Part shown: positions 60,475 through 64,000 of the stretch, in pieces
Numbering within the stretch: position 1 is the first letter of the stretch
Layout of the letters: every line of letters begins with the position of its first letter
NCBI GenBank assembly: GCA_951394045.1
Contig: OX595994.1
Location: 2,356,001-2,420,000, forward strand
DNA: 64,000 nt
DNA from: Nitzschia sp. DOCU1
Taxonomy: Eukaryota > Bacillariophyta > Bacillariophyceae > Bacillariales > Bacillariaceae
Direction of reading: 5' to 3'
Notes under the pieces: model-generated
What the model was told of the DNA's origin: nothing
Seen by the model: the letters and a program-made list of their open reading frames with translations, nothing else
Database searches by the model: none
Position numbers and translations under genes: made by a program

Positions 60475-60533
60475 CCTACCCCGGTAGTCGAACTGCTGGT
60501 TCGGTCAGTCCTTCGGAGACACGGACCACTATC
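60475..60533. repeat. 59-bp dispersed repeat, copy 2 (tRNA-like)
   Basis: One base different from the copy at 43627-43685, direct orientation. It adjoins an open frame that reads on to a stop at 60716. Confidence 0.7.
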
Positions 60534-60716
60534 AAGCTCCCCCTCCAGTGCCTCACCGGGACTTTTACTCGCAACCAGCTCTACCAACAAGCTGATGGCA
60601 CTAAGGTCCTCTGCCTAGATATGCTTGTTGAAGATGGCACTACCGCCAAGAAACTTGGAGTTAAGAATGTTGAGGATGACTTCGAAGACGAGCCTCATGC
60701 AGTCTTTGATGCCTAG
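60534..60716 (+). CDS. C-terminal coding fragment, acidic end
   Basis: An open frame through the repeat continues as KLPLQCLTGTFTRNQLYQQA and then DGTTAKKLGVKNVEDDFEDE to a TAG at 60716. The composition is protein-like, but no start codon or family was found. It may be a terminal exon of a gene whose first part is lost or not recognised. Confidence 0.35.
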   Translation, partial: KLPLQCLTGTFTRNQLYQQADGTKVLCLDMLVEDGTTAKKLGVKNVEDDFEDEPHAVFDA

Positions 60717-60752
60717 AGTTAAATACTCCGGTGTCTCTTTCTAGTACTAGTA

Positions 60753-60786
60753 GAGTGCAGCATGCGAAAGCATGTTTGTTGCACTC
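60753..60786. other. Hairpin GAGTGCA/TGCACTC
   Basis: GAGTGCA and TGCACTC arms, with inner GCATGC and GCATG separated by GAAA. Just after the coding fragment above. Possible 3' structure or element end; no CTRR follows within 12 nt. Confidence 0.4.
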
Positions 60787-61390
60787 ATTTAACAATTAAG
60801 ATTACAAATCTACTACTATCTCTTATCTCTACTAGTAGGTGAAATTACAAGTAGCTATGTAGGTATGTTGTTGCTCTCTACTAGCTACAGAAGTGTGGCT
60901 TAGCTATGCTGGTGACCGGGGCACTCCTTGCTTCGGTGTGAATGTGGGGGATTTGGTATGCATACGGGGTTCTGGCAAATATCACTGCAAAAACAGTATT
61001 GACCCCAAAATAGAACATTCCCCCATCTCCCTGTCGCGCACCACGTTTCCCGCCGGCGCTACCGGTAGCTGTCCGCTAGCTAGCTGTGTCGAATTCCCGA
61101 CTCTTGCGACTCTATGTTCCGACGACAGCTGTTGACTTGTTCGACTGCTGAAATGATGGACTATTCCTCACAAAACTGCCAAAAACGAACGACGGACAAA
61201 CTTTTTCACATTTCTTTTCGGCACATTATTTTATTTTGCTACGGCTATCTTGTCTTTTTTTGGGTTTTGTTGTTAGTAATAGTGTCTTTTTCTCATTGGA
61301 AAAAAACTTGCCGTGGCCTGGTCTTGTGGTTGTTTCGTTATGCAGTAGTAGTATGACATGTAACTTTTTTGGGTCCTCACATGATGATGC
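60787..61390. other. Intergenic region
   Basis: About 600 bp. Short plus-strand frames only; nothing recognised. Confidence 0.35.
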
Positions 61391-62453
61391 TTAAACAACA
61401 ACAGGGCCTGCCTCGCAGAATTCATAGTCAGGGGCTGCTGTGGTCGGGGGGCAGCACTCATAGATCGCTGGGTTGTTGTTGGTGCCGAGCTCAGCCCCCA
61501 CGCAGGGCGCATTAGTCCCGGTAGTCCTCAGAAAGGGGTCTCCTACAATTGAAGCACAAGAGGTGATAGAAACTGTGTTAGAGCCGATCCAAGTCTTTCC
61601 AAAGCTGCCCCCATTGAGAAACTGGGCATTGGCCATTTCATCCGGGGTGTCAATCTCAGCCAATACACAGCCAGCCAACGCGGCAATTGCCTCGTGCTGT
61701 GCATAGGTACCAATCGTTGGATTAAAGATAAGGATTGAATCCGCTCCGCCGCAAGCCGCACAGAAAGGGCATTCTGCGGTAGGTGCGGACTTGCCAATCT
61801 TGATGGTCAATGCTGTATCCACAATTGGGTCAGAGAAGCAACAAGGGCCGCAATAGGCGAAAAACTTGTCATTGGAACCTGGGAGCCAACTTGGGACGAC
61901 AGGGCCGCCGTAAGTTACGTAATCCCAACATTTGGTATGATAATGACCACCTGCAGCGGACTTGCTGCTGGCATGCCAGTAGCAAACCGCCATTTTGCCA
62001 GGTGGGCATCCGTATTGATCGGGTGCAGATGTCGGGGTAGGGACGGGGCATTTGCCATCCGGCAACGTCCCGGCCGTGTCATACTCAGCAGGGTAACCTG
62101 GCAACTGGCGGTGAATAGTAGAGGACTCTTCGTCGGGCAGATCGTCGAGCATCTCACTCTTGTTCTTGCTGCTCGCTTTGTCTCCACCTCCGCGAACAAG
62201 AACATTGCGGATTTGCTTGGGCGTCTCGTCAGCACCAGTGATCTGAGGAGCAGCACGAATGATGGGAAACATCGCATTCAATCATCAGGAGAGAAGAAGA
62301 ACGAAAGACAAATAGTGCAAAAGTGTGAGAGGAGTTTCATGACATTGTTGCGCCCCGGCACCAAGAACAAACAGCCAGTCAGCACTTTCTTACCTCGGCG
62401 GCAAATGCAATCTGGCGCCCGGTGGCGAGTAGGAAAAGGGCAAACAACTTCAT
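61391..62453 (-). CDS. Secreted cysteine-rich protein, C-type-lectin-like, 2 exons
   Basis: Exon 62453-62394 is 20 codons and encodes a signal peptide, MKLFALFLLATGRQIAFAAE. A 151-nt intron (GTAAGA...CCTCAG) joins it in phase 0 to exon 62242-61391, starting ITGADETPKQIRN. The whole is 303 residues. The mature part has many Cys (CPVPTPTSAPDQYGCPPGK, YCGPCCFSDP, CPFCAACGG). Near the C-terminus is a C-type-lectin-like pattern, ALAGCVLAEIDTPDEMANAQ with FGKTWIGSN and paired Cys before and after. C-type lectin folds bind sugars or proteins; diatom members are usually extracellular. Which ligand is unknown. The lectin reading is by pattern only; secretion is well supported. Confidence 0.75.
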
Positions 62454-63290
62454 GCTTTTGGATAATGGACCAATCTGTTGCGGCGAGAGGTGAAATGAAA
62501 ATTATGAGCGACTGGTATCGATTTTGATGAGGATAAAGATGCGAGTATTTCATCGTAGGAATGTGTACAAATTGTACGCGATTGGCATCAAAGATCGTGC
62601 CCATTATGACAAAGATGCGGGTATCTTCTGTCGTCAAGTAGACGATTCCTCGTAGGAAGATGTACAAATTGTACGCCGAATCCTCATTCTTTGTACGCAT
62701 ACGTACTTGCTTCAAGGACTATCGATGACACCAAGTGATGGATCTTTGTAGTAGGAACAAGTACAAAGTACACGCGGTGATTGAAAAGCGAAGACCGTTC
62801 TTCGCCACTGACCCGCAACCTTCTTCGGATCTTGATCTTTCATTACCTTCTTGGAAGGAAATCCCGGATTGGAAATTTTGCTCCACAAGACTCATGTGCT
62901 CATTGTTATTGTGGCGACGGCTTTCCGTTCAGTCCGTTCAATAATTTGGTATCTGGAGGCAACCATGTGATAGTGTCATTACTTAATACTGAAATCGCTC
63001 TGGAATTCTTATCAACAGCACGGTCATGCCAACTCGAAAACGCATTTCTGTCGACCACGAGAAGAGAATCTTCAAGGCTGAGCCGAACCCATCTGACACC
63101 GCATCTGAAACTTCCATGGTAGTAGCGCATTCTCTTTTGAACGTTGTAAACAGCAGAAAGGGCAGAAAGTGCTTTTCGTTGTTGAATTGAGAAGACGCTC
63201 AGAAATTGCCTTTATTAGAGCACTGTCTACCTCGCGTTTTGGTGCACGGGGGTTCAGGACTACGGAGATAGATGTGGCCCGACTTCTTCA
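62454..63290. other. Intergenic region with repeated GTACAAATTGTAC motif
   Basis: About 840 bp. An imperfect direct repeat lies at 62536-62585 and 62622-62690, each with AAAGATGCGRGTAT, TCGTAGGAA and TGTACAAATTGTACG. GTACAAATTGTAC is near-palindromic. Plus-strand frames at 62735-63122 are short and overlapping; no gene supported. Confidence 0.45.
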
Positions 63291-63291
63291 A

Positions 63292-64000
63292 TTAACGAAG
63301 AATTTTCTCATATTCAAGCGCTACTACTAGGGGTGGACGACAGAACCAAACGAAACCTAAAAGATCCTTCGTCCGGCGATTGCGTTCGTCCTGGTCGCCC
63401 AAAAGATGTTTAATGCGACAACCGGAAATAGGAACGGACAAATAGGGTACCCAAATCATGCCTTCCCGCGGACTTGAGGGCTTATGCCTACGCTTTCGCC
63501 AATTAACAATGGTGCTTGTAGCATCAGAGCGGTTTTCGGTTGTACTTCCTTTATGTATTCGTAAGTGGGACATTTTATAACATTGTTCTCTCATCTACTA
63601 TAGCCCCATCGATTCCATTATTCGTTTTTCCCGACGGCGTCTCAAAGGTCTCACCAGCAGATCCTTCAAGTTTGCATAAGAACTCTTGGGTGGACAAAGG
63701 CTACTATAAGGCACATAATCGCTAAGCACCATTTAACGGCAATTGAGTTCGTCCTGATAGCACCTTGGGTACAGCCCCTGATTGATACCAGATTCCTGCG
63801 GACTTGAGGACTTACGTCTATTGACGCTTCCGCCAATTAACAATGGTGCGTATCAAATGCACAAAAGAATACGGCCTACGCGTTTAACGAACATACGGTT
63901 CCCAATTTATGCATGCCCGCGGACTTGAGGACTTACGTTAAATATTCCCCATAATGGAAGCAGTCCTTCGCGTTTTCGTTGTAATTCCTTTATGTATTCG
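63292..64000. repeat. Degenerate repeats to the window end
   Basis: CCGCGGACTTGAGGRCTTAYG occurs at about 63466, 63807 and 63918; CGCCAATTAACAATGGTGC at about 63497 and 63831; TTCCTTTATGTATTCG at about 63546 and 63985. The order repeats with a period of roughly 340-440 bp and runs off the window. A small minus-strand frame (63292-63594) overlaps it and is not supported as a gene. Confidence 0.75.

Noticed and set aside
61114..61356. Plus-strand frame with a long hydrophobic stretch
   Set aside because: Composition is T-rich downstream sequence of the minus-strand secreted gene; no family or clear start context.

Overview
The window reads as nuclear DNA of a diatom, most likely a pennate one. 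The reasons are intron-poor genes with short GT-AG introns (about 60-150 nt), an ABC1-type kinase whose presequence has a hydrophobic signal segment followed by an ASAFAP-like A-F cleavage motif, a very large secreted protein with a stramenopile-type SPS/PSxxPS linker, and many small transposons. This is inferred from gene content alone; the species cannot be named from the sequence.

Positions 1-31,300 are a mostly ordinary host segment: an OTU deubiquitinase, an S9-type acylaminoacyl peptidase, a plastid-type ABC1 kinase, two tandem paralogous ankyrin/coiled-coil proteins, a separate ankyrin gene, a kinesin-6-like motor, a 2166-aa secreted repeat protein, a sirtuin and a SAC3/GANP (Thp3/LENG8-like) protein. 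Splice junctions that restore family motifs were worked out by hand for OTU, ABC1, ankyrin, sirtuin and SAC3. One transposon island (4.84-6.88 kb) holds a PIF-type transposase that lost its third catalytic residue, beside an unrecognised three-repeat protein, bracketed by directly repeated 11-bp arrays.

Positions 31,300-39,600 are gene-poor and rich in repeats: a 150-bp tandem duplication, a probable broken gene, a 588-bp foldback element with 14-bp terminal inverted repeats full of GGTACC-type 11-mers, a 130-bp imperfect duplication, a complete spliced PIF-type transposase, and a second foldback element.

Positions 39,900-60,800 look like a large mobile-element neighbourhood. Its core is a 2512-aa intronless protein on the minus strand that joins an HUH/Y2 Helitron-type Rep, a PIF1-like SF1B helicase and a C-terminal SLX1-like GIY-YIG nuclease. 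Directly upstream and co-oriented is a spliced gene for an unrecognised 1453-aa acidic-headed protein. Four further small genes (SET/Tudor-like, zinc-ligand protein, two unknowns) lie beside the core. On the far side are a decayed copy of the same helicase, a divergent histone H3 with a CenH3-like one-residue loop-1 insertion, and a 145-bp-period tandem satellite. This Rep-helicase-nuclease fusion and its companions are the most interesting system in the window.

Positions 60,800-64,000 carry a secreted cysteine-rich protein with C-type-lectin-like features, whose signal peptide sits on its own small exon, and then degenerate repeats to the window end.
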